27,603 bases of DNA, taken from CAYSBK01 sp964429265. Its GTDB lineage: Bacteria; Planctomycetota; Phycisphaerae; Sedimentisphaerales; Anaerobacaceae. The DNA lies in contig CAYSBK010000017.1 of assembly GCA_964429265.1 (NCBI GenBank), positions 1 to 27,603 on the forward strand, given 5' to 3'. Shown in pieces: positions 6,178 to 14,333 of the stretch (position 1 is the first letter of the stretch; each line of letters begins with the position of its first letter). The notes under the pieces were generated by a model, which saw nothing but the letters and a program-made list of their open reading frames with translations, ran no database searches and was not told the DNA's origin. Made by a program: the position numbers and the translations under genes.

Positions 6178-8892
6178 CTACGCAGGGGTGTTGACAGCAG
6201 CCTGGGCGGCAGCGAGCCTGGCCAGCGGCACCCTGAAGGGTGAGCAGGAGACATAATCGAGTCCGGCCCGGTGGCAAAAAGCGATGCTTTGGGGTTCGCC
6301 GCCGTGCTCGCCGCAGATGCCGACCTTTAGCTGTTTTCTTGTCTTGCGACCGAGCTTCGTGCCAAGCTCAATTAGCTTGCCCACACCTACCTGGTCGAGT
6401 TTCTGGAAGGGGTCGTCGGCGTAGATGCCCTTTCTGACATATTGCTTGAGGAACTTGCCGGCATCGTCACGTGAAAAGCCCATCGTCATCTGGGTCAGGT
6501 CGTTGGTGCCGAAGCTGAAGAAGTCGGCCTCGGTTGCGATCTCATCGGCGGTAAGGGCTGCCCTGGGGACCTCGACCATAGTGCCGATCATATACTTGAT
6601 ACGGGTTTTTCTTTCCCTGAAAACCTTGTTGATTTCGTCCACTATCTCGTGCTTGACCTGCCGGAGTTCTTCCACGTGTCCGACCAGCGGGATCATAATC
6701 TCGGGCAGGACGGTTTTTCGGCGCTTTCGGACGTTCAGAGCCGCCTCGATGATGGCCCTGGCCTGCATTCGGTAGATTGCGGGATACGTTATTGCCAGGC
6801 GGCATCCGCGATGGCCCAGCATGGGGTTAAACTCCCGGAGCCGCTCGACCTCGTGTGCAACGACGCTGGGCTTGACGCCGAGGCGCCTGGCCATCTCGGC
6901 CTGGTTGCGCTTGTCCTGCGGGAGGAATTCGTGCAGCGGCGGGTCAAGCAGTCGAATGGTCACCGGCAGACCGGCCATTGCCTCGAATATGCCTTCGAAA
7001 TCACCTCGCTGCAGGGGCAGCAGTTGCGCAAGCGCCCCTTCAAACCGTCGTCTGGCAACAGCGTACTTCTTTTGGATGTCGCTTTTCTGCCGGGCCGTTT
7101 CGGCGGCCTCAAGCTCGGCGAGCATCCGGGCGTAATCATCGGCTGCAAGTATCATCTGCCTGACGGGCCAGATGCGGTCGCCCTCGAAGAACATATGCTC
7201 GGTTCTGCAAAGGCCGATGCCCTCGGCTCCGAACCGGCGGGCCCTTTCGGCGTCTTCGGGCGTGTCGGCATTTGTTCGGACGCCGAGTTTGCGGACTTTG
7301 TCGCAGATACTCATAAACTTTCCGAAGTCACCGCTGACCACGGGGGGGACGGTTTTGAGCCGGCCCTTCATTACCTCGCCCGTGGAGCCGTCGATGCTTA
7401 TCCAGTCGCCCTGTTTGACGACGGTTCCGTTGACGCTGAACTTCCTGGCGGCGTAGCTGATGTTGAGGGCACCAACGCCGGCGACACAGCACTTGCCCAT
7501 TCCGCGGGCGACGACCGCGGCGTGACTGGTCATACCGCCGCGGGCGGTCAAGATACCCTCAGCCGCATCCATTCCGCCTATGTCCTCGGGGCTGGTCTCG
7601 ATACGCACCAGTACCACCTTCTTGCCGCTTTTTTTCCACTGTTCGGCGGTCTCAGCGGAGAAGACCACCTGTCCGACGGCCGCCCCCGGCGAGGCCGGCA
7701 GGCCCTTTGCGATGACGTTGCGTTTGGCGGCGGGGTCGAAGTGCGGATGCAGCAGCCGGTCGAGTTGCTCGCAGGTCACTCGGTTTACCGCCTGTCGCTG
7801 GGTGATGAGTCTTTCTCGGACCATATCGACGGCGATTTTCACGGCGGCCTCGGCGGTTCGCTTGCCTGTGCGGGTCTGCAGGATGTAAAGTTTTTTGCGC
7901 TGGATGGTGAACTCCATATCCTGCATATCGCGGTAGTGTTTTTCAAGCCGGCTCATCAGGGATGTGAGTTGCCTGTAAGCTTTCGGCATAATCTTCGAAA
8001 GTTTATCGAGGGGCAGGGGCGTTCTGATACCGGCCACGACATCCTCGCCCTGGGCATTCATAAGAAACTCGCCGTAAAACTCTTTCCTGCCGGTGCTGGG
8101 GTTGCGGGTGAAGCAGACGCCGGTTCCGCAGTCTTCGCCCATATTTCCGAAGACCATCGCCTGGACGTTGACGGCGGTTCCCAGCAGGCCGGTGATATTG
8201 TTCAACTGGCGATAGCGTATGGCCCTGTCGCTGTTCCAGGAGCCGAACACGGCGTCAATGGCATGCTTGAGCTGCACCCAGCCGTCCTGGGGGAAGAGTT
8301 TGCCGACGTGCTTTTTGTAGACGGCCTTGTAGCGGCGGACGAGTTCTTTTAACTGCTCGGCGTTGAGCTCGCTGTCGAGCCTGACGCCGGCCTTTTTCTT
8401 TGCCGCGTCGATTTCGTGTTCGAAGTAACGGTGGTCGCAGCCCATCACCACGTCGCCGAACATATCGATGAATCTGCGATAGATGTCGTATGCGAAGCGT
8501 TCGTTGCCGGTTTTTCGGATGATGCCTTCGACGACCTGGTCGTTCAGGCCGAGGTTCAGCACGGTATCCATCATACCGGGCATCGAGATTGCGGCTCCGC
8601 TTCTAACGCTGACCAGCAGGGGTTTTTCGGGGTCGCCGAGCCTGGCGTCCATCGCCTTTTCGAGCTTTGCGAGGTTCTTTCGGACCTCCTGTTCGAGGCC
8701 TGTGGGCCACTTGCCGCCTGAGCGGTAATACTGGCGGCAGACCTCGGTGGTTATGGTAAAGCCGGGTGGTACCGGAACGCCGAGGTTTGTCATCTCGGCC
8801 AGGTTGGCGCCCTTGCCGCCCAGCAGGTCTCTCATCTTCGCGTTGCCTTCCGCCTTGCCGTTACCGAAGAAGTAAACTCTTTTTTTCGCCAT
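6178..8892 (-). CDS. ppdK: Pyruvate, phosphate dikinase
   Basis: The product is 904 aa, the usual length for PPDK, and all three domains are visible. The N-terminal ATP-grasp domain has LLGGKGANLAEM and SVRSGAAISMPGMMDTVLNLG. The central phosphohistidine domain has GGMTSHAAVVARGMG with the phosphate-carrying H457. The C-terminal PEP/pyruvate TIM barrel has GIGLCRTEHMFF, MLGHRGCRL, DFFSFGTNDLTQMT and GICGEHGGEP with the acid/base C860. It interconverts pyruvate + ATP + Pi and PEP + AMP + PPi, linking glycolysis and gluconeogenesis. It is the third gene after the promoter at 12946, only 29 bp behind the GH31 gene, so co-transcription is likely. An AGGAAAAAGG stretch upstream serves as ribosome-binding site. 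Confidence 0.96.
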   Translation of the reverse strand: MAKKRVYFFGNGKAEGNAKMRDLLGGKGANLAEMTNLGVPVPPGFTITTEVCRQYYRSGGKWPTGLEQEVRKNLAKLEKAMDARLGDPEKPLLVSVRSGAAISMPGMMDTVLNLGLNDQVVEGIIRKTGNERFAYDIYRRFIDMFGDVVMGCDHRYFEHEIDAAKKKAGVRLDSELNAEQLKELVRRYKAVYKKHVGKLFPQDGWVQLKHAIDAVFGSWNSDRAIRYRQLNNITGLLGTAVNVQAMVFGNMGEDCGTGVCFTRNPSTGRKEFYGEFLMNAQGEDVVAGIRTPLPLDKLSKIMPKAYRQLTSLMSRLEKHYRDMQDMEFTIQRKKLYILQTRTGKRTAEAAVKIAVDMVRERLITQRQAVNRVTCEQLDRLLHPHFDPAAKRNVIAKGLPASPGAAVGQVVFSAETAEQWKKSGKKVVLVRIETSPEDIGGMDAAEGILTARGGMTSHAAVVARGMGKCCVAGVGALNISYAARKFSVNGTVVKQGDWISIDGSTGEVMKGRLKTVPPVVSGDFGKFMSICDKVRKLGVRTNADTPEDAERARRFGAEGIGLCRTEHMFFEGDRIWPVRQMILAADDYARMLAELEAAETARQKSDIQKKYAVARRRFEGALAQLLPLQRGDFEGIFEAMAGLPVTIRLLDPPLHEFLPQDKRNQAEMARRLGVKPSVVAHEVERLREFNPMLGHRGCRLAITYPAIYRMQARAIIEAALNVRKRRKTVLPEIMIPLVGHVEELRQVKHEIVDEINKVFRERKTRIKYMIGTMVEVPRAALTADEIATEADFFSFGTNDLTQMTMGFSRDDAGKFLKQYVRKGIYADDPFQKLDQVGVGKLIELGTKLGRKTRKQLKVGICGEHGGEPQSIAFCHRAGLDYVSCSPFRVPLARLAAAQAAVNTPA

Positions 8893-8921
8893 CTCTGTCA
8901 GCCTTTTTCCTGCTTACTTTG

Positions 8922-11399
8922 TTATGGTTTATCAGCCGGGGCATCCTTCCTGAAGACCTTGATTGAAAAAGCCTCGTCGGTGCCTCCATCAACTCCAACC
9001 CAAAGAATCTTTCTCTTGCTGTCGTAGAACCATCCTTTGCCGGCCTTGTCGAAATCGTGCTTTGTGTCAAAACGAGTCAAAACCTGCTTGTCCTTTTCGA
9101 CTCGCCCGACCTGCATTTGCTTGTGGACCTCGAATACGTGACATCGTTCGGGCGGTTTATACTTTCCTGCCGGTGCACTTTTACTAATCAATATGGTCTT
9201 TTTGTCTTCGTCGCACCGGAAAGTGGTGACAGCGTAAAAACCCTTCTGGTAATCATAGCTTATCCCGTCATCCTCGTAAAGTCGAAAATACGAGCGACCC
9301 GCCGGATAAATCCTGATTGTCAGGGGACCGATCGCCTCGTCGATGTATCTCTGGCCGTCCGGTGCCATCGGGATGATTGCGCCGGCTTTGACCAGGATTG
9401 GTGCGGTGTTGATATCGGCGCGGTAGGTTATGGTGCGACCGCCCTGATAGACGGTATCGTCCCAGAAATCTATCCACCGGCCTTTCGGCAGGTAAACCTC
9501 GCGGGAAGTCGCCAGGTCACTCCACAGTGGTGCAATCAGTAATTCTTTGCCCAGCAGGTACTGGCCGTAGGCGGAGTACGTATTGGGGTCGTCCTGGTAT
9601 TCCAGCACCAGAGCCCGTACCAGCGGCAGGCCGGTGCGCGTGGTTATCCAGGCATAGGTGTAGATGTACGGCATAAGCCTGTAGCGGAGCCGGCCGTAGA
9701 ACCGATAGTTGTCGTCGGCGGTCTTGTTGCCGGTCCACCACAGTTCGGTTCTTTCGCCGGCGACCGTAAGAGCCAGATACTGGCTGAGCCGGCAAAGGGG
9801 CCAGTCTTTTCTGCTGCTTTCGAGGATTTCGCGGGAGACGTTGTCGGTGTAGATTCTGAAGGGCACGCCGGACAGGCCGAAGTTTATGCAGCCCATAATC
9901 TCGCCGTGGATGTTCTTTCCCTCGGAGTGGGAGTCCTGTGTACCCTGCATCGGGTATCGCTGGCAGCCGGCCCAGAGGGACCTGCCCCAGACGACGCATC
10001 GCTTGTTGGGTGCGCGTTCTTTGTAGGCCTGCCAACTGGCCATATCGTAAAGCATCGAGTAGAGGTTGTGCAGCTCGTGGCCGCACATATTGTTGTACGG
10101 CGAATACATCGAGCCGTACACCTCTTCGCCGTGGTCCCCGGCGGCACCGTCGGAGCCGAGGTCGATCAAGAAGTTGTGCAGTCGGGCCCACCATTTTCTG
10201 GCGGCGGGGTTGCAGAAGTCCACCAGTGCGCCCGGCTCGACTTTGTAGCCGAACCTGCCGTTCCAGACGGAGCCGTTCTGCATAATGAAATAGCCGTGAG
10301 CGAGGCCGTATTCGTATTTTTCGAAGCAGGAGGCGGGGATGCCGGGCGACTCCCAGAAGATTACGTGGCAGTTCATACTATGGAGTTGCTTTATCATTTC
10401 GTCGACGGCTTCGAACGCCCCCCAGCCGTTGTCGGGCCAGTTTGTAGCCGGGGAGGCCCATATTCCCTGCTCGCAGTTCTTTGCGTGGACGCGGACGCTA
10501 TCGAGGGGCCAGTTCTGCGTGGTTCTGGCGGCGGTGACGTCGGTGATGATGCCTTTCTGGCCCCTCTGGCGGTTCCACTTGCTGGCGTGCAGCCCGAAGG
10601 CCCATTTCGGCGGCAGGGGACTCTTGCCGGTGATCTGGGTGTAGCGGTCGAGGATGTGCTTGAAGGCGGGGCCGTAGATGAAGTAGTAATCAAGCTCACC
10701 GCCGCCCGGTGCTGAGAAATAATAGGGGTCTTTCGAGAAATCGAAGGTGCTCTTCCAGGTGTTGTGAAAGAATATGCCGTAGCCGTCGGTGGCCATAAAG
10801 AACGGGATCGGCGTGACATTCTCAGTTACCCACAACTGGCGTTTTTCGCCACGGAGGTCGCTTTTTTCGTACCGCTGACCCAGGCCGAAGAAGTGGCTCT
10901 TGGGCGACAGTCGTTTTCGGCAGATGACGCTGTCGCCGTCGAAACCCATTCCACCGTCGGCCGGCTCGAGACACAGCGGGCGGGTGTCTTCATCGTAGAT
11001 GTCAATGCGGACGGGCGACTTGTGTATCCTGGCGGTGATGCACTGCGTGGCGATGTCGATGTAGTTGCCCCTGTCGGCGACCGTGAACAGGGCTTCGGGC
11101 CAGTCGTACTTGATGACCACGTAAGGCTCGTTCGGTTTGAATCGGCCGGACCGTCTCGCCCTGATTCTCAGCACATCCTCGGTGCAGACCTCCACCTTGA
11201 GCGTGCCGTTGGTGCAATTGAAGGTTACGATGTTGCCGTCGCGCTGGAGGGGCCCGCGGTAATCACCGAGATAGGTCCAGGCAGCGGTTGCCGCGCCTGC
11301 ACAGACGCACATACACAGCCCAATTACACCCAGCACCACACCGGTCGGCAAGGCGCCGACCGCGGAGGTGGTTGTCGAACGGTCCGGTTCAGGTTGCAT
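8922..11399 (-). CDS. GH31-family glycoside hydrolase, exported or membrane-anchored
   Basis: The product is 825 aa. Residues 18-40 are hydrophobic (GVVLGVIGLCMCVCAGAATA), so the enzyme is exported or membrane-anchored. The GH31 layout follows: an N-terminal beta-sandwich with FFGLGQRYEKSDLRG, the (beta/alpha)8 barrel from about 265 (PLPPKWAFGLHASKW), and C-terminal sandwich domains after about 600 (YLLGKELLIAPLW, VYLPKGRWIDFW). The likely nucleophile is D422 in GDHGEE, matching the TDFGER region of YicI-type enzymes. The likely acid/base is D489 in MQGTQDSHS, where most relatives have a WGGD-type motif. GH31 enzymes act on alpha-glucosides, alpha-xylosides or alpha-galactosides; the divergent active site prevents a substrate call. 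A GGGAGG site precedes the ATG at 11399. It lies between the isomerase-like gene (65-bp gap) and ppdK (29-bp gap). Confidence 0.88.
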   Translation of the reverse strand: MQPEPDRSTTTSAVGALPTGVVLGVIGLCMCVCAGAATAAWTYLGDYRGPLQRDGNIVTFNCTNGTLKVEVCTEDVLRIRARRSGRFKPNEPYVVIKYDWPEALFTVADRGNYIDIATQCITARIHKSPVRIDIYDEDTRPLCLEPADGGMGFDGDSVICRKRLSPKSHFFGLGQRYEKSDLRGEKRQLWVTENVTPIPFFMATDGYGIFFHNTWKSTFDFSKDPYYFSAPGGGELDYYFIYGPAFKHILDRYTQITGKSPLPPKWAFGLHASKWNRQRGQKGIITDVTAARTTQNWPLDSVRVHAKNCEQGIWASPATNWPDNGWGAFEAVDEMIKQLHSMNCHVIFWESPGIPASCFEKYEYGLAHGYFIMQNGSVWNGRFGYKVEPGALVDFCNPAARKWWARLHNFLIDLGSDGAAGDHGEEVYGSMYSPYNNMCGHELHNLYSMLYDMASWQAYKERAPNKRCVVWGRSLWAGCQRYPMQGTQDSHSEGKNIHGEIMGCINFGLSGVPFRIYTDNVSREILESSRKDWPLCRLSQYLALTVAGERTELWWTGNKTADDNYRFYGRLRYRLMPYIYTYAWITTRTGLPLVRALVLEYQDDPNTYSAYGQYLLGKELLIAPLWSDLATSREVYLPKGRWIDFWDDTVYQGGRTITYRADINTAPILVKAGAIIPMAPDGQRYIDEAIGPLTIRIYPAGRSYFRLYEDDGISYDYQKGFYAVTTFRCDEDKKTILISKSAPAGKYKPPERCHVFEVHKQMQVGRVEKDKQVLTRFDTKHDFDKAGKGWFYDSKRKILWVGVDGGTDEAFSIKVFRKDAPADKP

Positions 11400-11464
11400 T
11401 TGCGATTATCCTCCCAGCAGGTGTACCTGCATCCTATCACACGGCGTCAGCAAAGCCACCAAGG

Positions 11465-12871
11465 CTACTCGTGGCGGTAAACCTCCCAGCCGAGGTAGTT
11501 GTCCAGGGCCTCTGCGATGGCGTCGGCCTTTTGTGCAAAGCTGACGGCCACGTGATGCTCGAAGCCCATCCTGCAAATATACCGCAGCAGGGCCTGCAGG
11601 TTCTTTATCTTCATCACTCCGTAACCGCCGAAGGAGCTGAGCTTGTCGTTTGTGAACTCGCCCTGCCCGACGTATGCGCTTATAAGCCCGGCGGCATCAT
11701 CGGTGGTGGTGCGGCAGAAGGTCACCTTGCCCGCAGCAATCCTGCCGACGACGGTGCCGTAGGTATTCTGCTTGCCAACGGCGCCGGCTATGATTTCCTG
11801 GTAGTCCATCTTCGGCGCCTTGAAGAAGGATTTGGGCAGGTTGCTGCAGTGGAAGCACACGCACTTGTCTTCCTCGTCGCCGTAGTTGTTGTTCCAGTCC
11901 ACCAGGGCGCTGGGTACGCCGGATGCCAGTTGGAGGATGTACATTGCCAAAAGGCCGGTGACATCGACCTCACAGGCGCTGGGCAAGAGCTTCTCACTCA
12001 TCATACTCATAAGTGCACAGGGCGTTATGCCGAAGAACTCCTCAAGGGCGGTCCAGCACTGGATGGCGGTCCCGGCGAGATCGTTTTCCTTTATCCAGCG
12101 GTCCACGACATAGCCGAACTTGGCCATCTTCAGAAGGGCATCGGGGGGCACGGCCGATGTGGTGACGTATGCGTTAATCTCGGCGAGTTTTCGCCTGACG
12201 CCGCGGTCGTTGTCGGAGAGCCTTCCCACGCGCCCGAGAATCTCCGACAGGTCGATTGTCTCGACGGCGATGCCGGCCAGTTCGAGCAGTTTTTCGCTGT
12301 ACCTTACGGTGTTGAATGCACCTGTTCGAGCGCCTATGGCACCGAATCTTACGTTCGCCAGGCCCCTGACGATTCTGCAGACCGAGGCAAAGTCGTCCAG
12401 CTCCTTTGCGAACTGCGGTGAGCTTACCCTGACCGTGTGGGACCTGGTGAGGGTGTATGGTATGGCGGCCTGGTTGAGATTGTTGCAGACGCTGATCTTT
12501 CCGCAGAAGGAATCGCGCCTGTCGGCGATGGTCATCTTTGCGGGGTTGTCCGGCTCGGCGTGGATGAGTATGGGCACCGACAGGCCGGAACGCTTGATAG
12601 CCTCGGCGACGCCCTTTTCATCTCCGAAGTTGGGCAAGGTCACGATGATACCGTCTATCACGTCGGCGCGGGAGGCGAAAAGGGCTGCGCACTTGACGGC
12701 GTCTTCGAAGGTTTCGACGGCTCCGTACTTTGTGTCCCGCATTGAAAGGGCGACGGCACCGTAGCCGTTGTCTTTGAGGACGTCGAGGATTTCTTTTCTT
12801 CCCTGTTTTGCCAGCACATCGGGGAAGAAACCTCTGTTTCCTACGATTACTGCGAAGGTGGTCTTTGCCAT
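11465..12871 (-). CDS. L-fucose/L-arabinose isomerase-superfamily protein
   Basis: The product is 468 aa. It matches the overall design of the fucose/arabinose isomerase superfamily: an N-terminal Rossmann-like region (DGIIVTLPNFGDEKG), a middle region with CWTALEEFFGITPC (around 272-285), then SACEVDVTGLLAMYILQLASG (around 298-318) and the metal-site His region CFHCSNLP (around 339-346). The two acidic ligand regions and the histidine of the Mn2+ site are all represented. It probably interconverts an aldose and a ketose, but it is one of many uncharacterised relatives and its sugar is unknown. The reading frame extends upstream to 12958, but the ATG at 12871 has AGGAGAGG five bases before it. 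It has its own promoter 75 bp upstream and heads an isomerase-GH31-ppdK unit. Confidence 0.82.
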   Translation of the reverse strand: MAKTTFAVIVGNRGFFPDVLAKQGRKEILDVLKDNGYGAVALSMRDTKYGAVETFEDAVKCAALFASRADVIDGIIVTLPNFGDEKGVAEAIKRSGLSVPILIHAEPDNPAKMTIADRRDSFCGKISVCNNLNQAAIPYTLTRSHTVRVSSPQFAKELDDFASVCRIVRGLANVRFGAIGARTGAFNTVRYSEKLLELAGIAVETIDLSEILGRVGRLSDNDRGVRRKLAEINAYVTTSAVPPDALLKMAKFGYVVDRWIKENDLAGTAIQCWTALEEFFGITPCALMSMMSEKLLPSACEVDVTGLLAMYILQLASGVPSALVDWNNNYGDEEDKCVCFHCSNLPKSFFKAPKMDYQEIIAGAVGKQNTYGTVVGRIAAGKVTFCRTTTDDAAGLISAYVGQGEFTNDKLSSFGGYGVMKIKNLQALLRYICRMGFEHHVAVSFAQKADAIAEALDNYLGWEVYRHE

Positions 12872-12945
12872 TTTTGCCTCTCCTGTGTAAAGGTTGCGTT
12901 TGTCAATTGCCTGCCGTCGATGCCGACCTGGTGGCGGACGAGAGC

Positions 12946-12974
12946 ATATTACAGCCACAGGTGGGAGAATTCAA
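12946..12974 (-). promoter_or_regulatory. Sigma70-type promoter for the isomerase-GH31-ppdK unit
   Basis: On the minus strand, TTGAAT (12969-12974) and TAATAT (12946-12951) are separated by 17 bp. It sits in the 196-bp gap after the UroD-family gene, about 75 bp before the isomerase start. This suggests the three downstream genes can be expressed independently of the trehalose genes. Confidence 0.5.
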
Positions 12975-13067
12975 CCGCCGTTTCGCTGAAAAATCCGTGC
13001 GGCCCCGGGCCTGCGCCTGCCGGCGGCGGTCCGGCAGCGGGATCGCGGCGGTTTTCGCTCCCGGCGG

Positions 13068-14333
13068 TCAGTAAAGCCAGTTTTCCTGCAGGGCCTGTAC
13101 CATGGCCTCTACGTTTTCGATGGGCACGCCGGTTTGGAGGTTGTGGATGGTGTTGAAGACGAAGCCGCCGTTTTCCTTGAATGTCCGGATGCGCCCGGCC
13201 ACCTCGTCGCGGACCTGATCTGGGGTTCCGAAAGGCAGGGTCTTCTGGGTATCCACGCCACCACCCCAGAAGACCAGCCTGTCACCGTACTTGGCCTTCA
13301 AGAAAGCGGGGTCCATACCGGCGGCCGAGCACTGCACGGGATTGAGTATGTCGAAACCCGCCTCGATTATCACATCAAGCAGGGGGGTCACTGCGCCGCA
13401 GGTGTGAATGAAGGTTTTCCAGGCGGTGTTTTCGTGGACCCAGTCGTTCAATCGCTTTTGATAGGGCAGGAAAAGCTGGCGATAGGTGGCCTCGGAAATC
13501 ATCGGGCCGTTCTGGGCGCCGAAGTCCGTACCGGACATAAAGATCACCTGGACCCTGTCGCCGACCACCTTGTGCAGGGCCTTGAGGTTTTCCAGGGCGA
13601 CCTCGCACTGTATCCCGAAGACTTGCTTGATATAGTCGGGTCTCAAGGCGATGGACATATACCACTCGGCGACGTCGCGGATGCCCTTCGGGTCCTTCAT
13701 AAACGGCCCGGGCACCAGCGCGATATCGCCGAATGCCGTGCCGGGGACCGAAATGGCAATGGCGTAGTCGGTTTGCTCGTACAGACGGGAAACTTCCTCG
13801 GCGTAGTGCTGCAGGTCAGCTTCGCCCAACGGGACGAACTCCTCGGTATTGTCCCTGGGGTCGAGATTGGCCTGGTCGAAGGGTTTCTGGCGTGAAATCG
13901 AATCGAAGTAGAACCCGCCTTTCGGCATTACGGCGGCGGGCGGATAGTTCTTATCGCCTTCGGCGTACATCGGGATGTTGCCGTTCTGGTCAGGCTCGGT
14001 GTTGAACTTTTCGGGAACAAGTACGGGCGTACCGTCGAAGAGCGTCCAGGGTTTCCAGTTTTCGTTGCGGAAGCCGAACATATTGTTCGGTGCGAACACG
14101 CCCACGACGTCTATTCCAAGCAGCCTGCGGAGTTTTTCGTCGACTTCGCCGAGGACCTGGTAAGGCTCGACGACCTTGATTCTTTCGCCGGGCTCCAGCA
14201 AGCCGAAGTGTTTCTTTATGCGATAGACCATCGAGGCGGCGATGCCCGTGGTCATAGTTGCGCCGAAATCGACGGCGACACGGTCGGCCGGGCGATGGTT
14301 GAGCAACTCTATTACACGCTGTCTTGGCGTCAT
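13068..14333 (-). CDS. Uroporphyrinogen decarboxylase/MtaA-family methyltransferase-like protein
   Basis: The product is 421 aa and has the UroD-superfamily TIM-barrel pattern: TPRQRVIELLNHRPADRV at the N-terminus, FIHTCGAVTPLLDVIIEAG, DILNPVQCSAAGMDP and LVFWGGGVDTQ near the C-terminus. H310-x-C312 and C335 fit the H-x-C...C zinc pattern of MtaA/MtbA methylcobamide:CoM methyltransferases. The RQAGR substrate motif of true heme-pathway decarboxylases is absent, so uroporphyrinogen decarboxylation is unlikely. Such proteins occur often in planctomycete sugar loci, with unknown function. The ATG at 14333 overlaps the otsAB stop as ATGA and has AAAGG six bases upstream. A TTG start at 14351 is less likely. 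Tight coupling to the trehalose gene implies a shared role or at least shared expression. Confidence 0.82.
   Translation of the reverse strand: MTPRQRVIELLNHRPADRVAVDFGATMTTGIAASMVYRIKKHFGLLEPGERIKVVEPYQVLGEVDEKLRRLLGIDVVGVFAPNNMFGFRNENWKPWTLFDGTPVLVPEKFNTEPDQNGNIPMYAEGDKNYPPAAVMPKGGFYFDSISRQKPFDQANLDPRDNTEEFVPLGEADLQHYAEEVSRLYEQTDYAIAISVPGTAFGDIALVPGPFMKDPKGIRDVAEWYMSIALRPDYIKQVFGIQCEVALENLKALHKVVGDRVQVIFMSGTDFGAQNGPMISEATYRQLFLPYQKRLNDWVHENTAWKTFIHTCGAVTPLLDVIIEAGFDILNPVQCSAAGMDPAFLKAKYGDRLVFWGGGVDTQKTLPFGTPDQVRDEVAGRIRTFKENGGFVFNTIHNLQTGVPIENVEAMVQALQENWLY

Noticed and set aside
6649..8352. Plus-strand open frame of 567 codons
   Set aside because: It is the antisense shadow of ppdK, whose domains and active-site residues are complete on the other strand. 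High GC content produces such long antisense frames here and also at 11288-12421 and 14528-15607.
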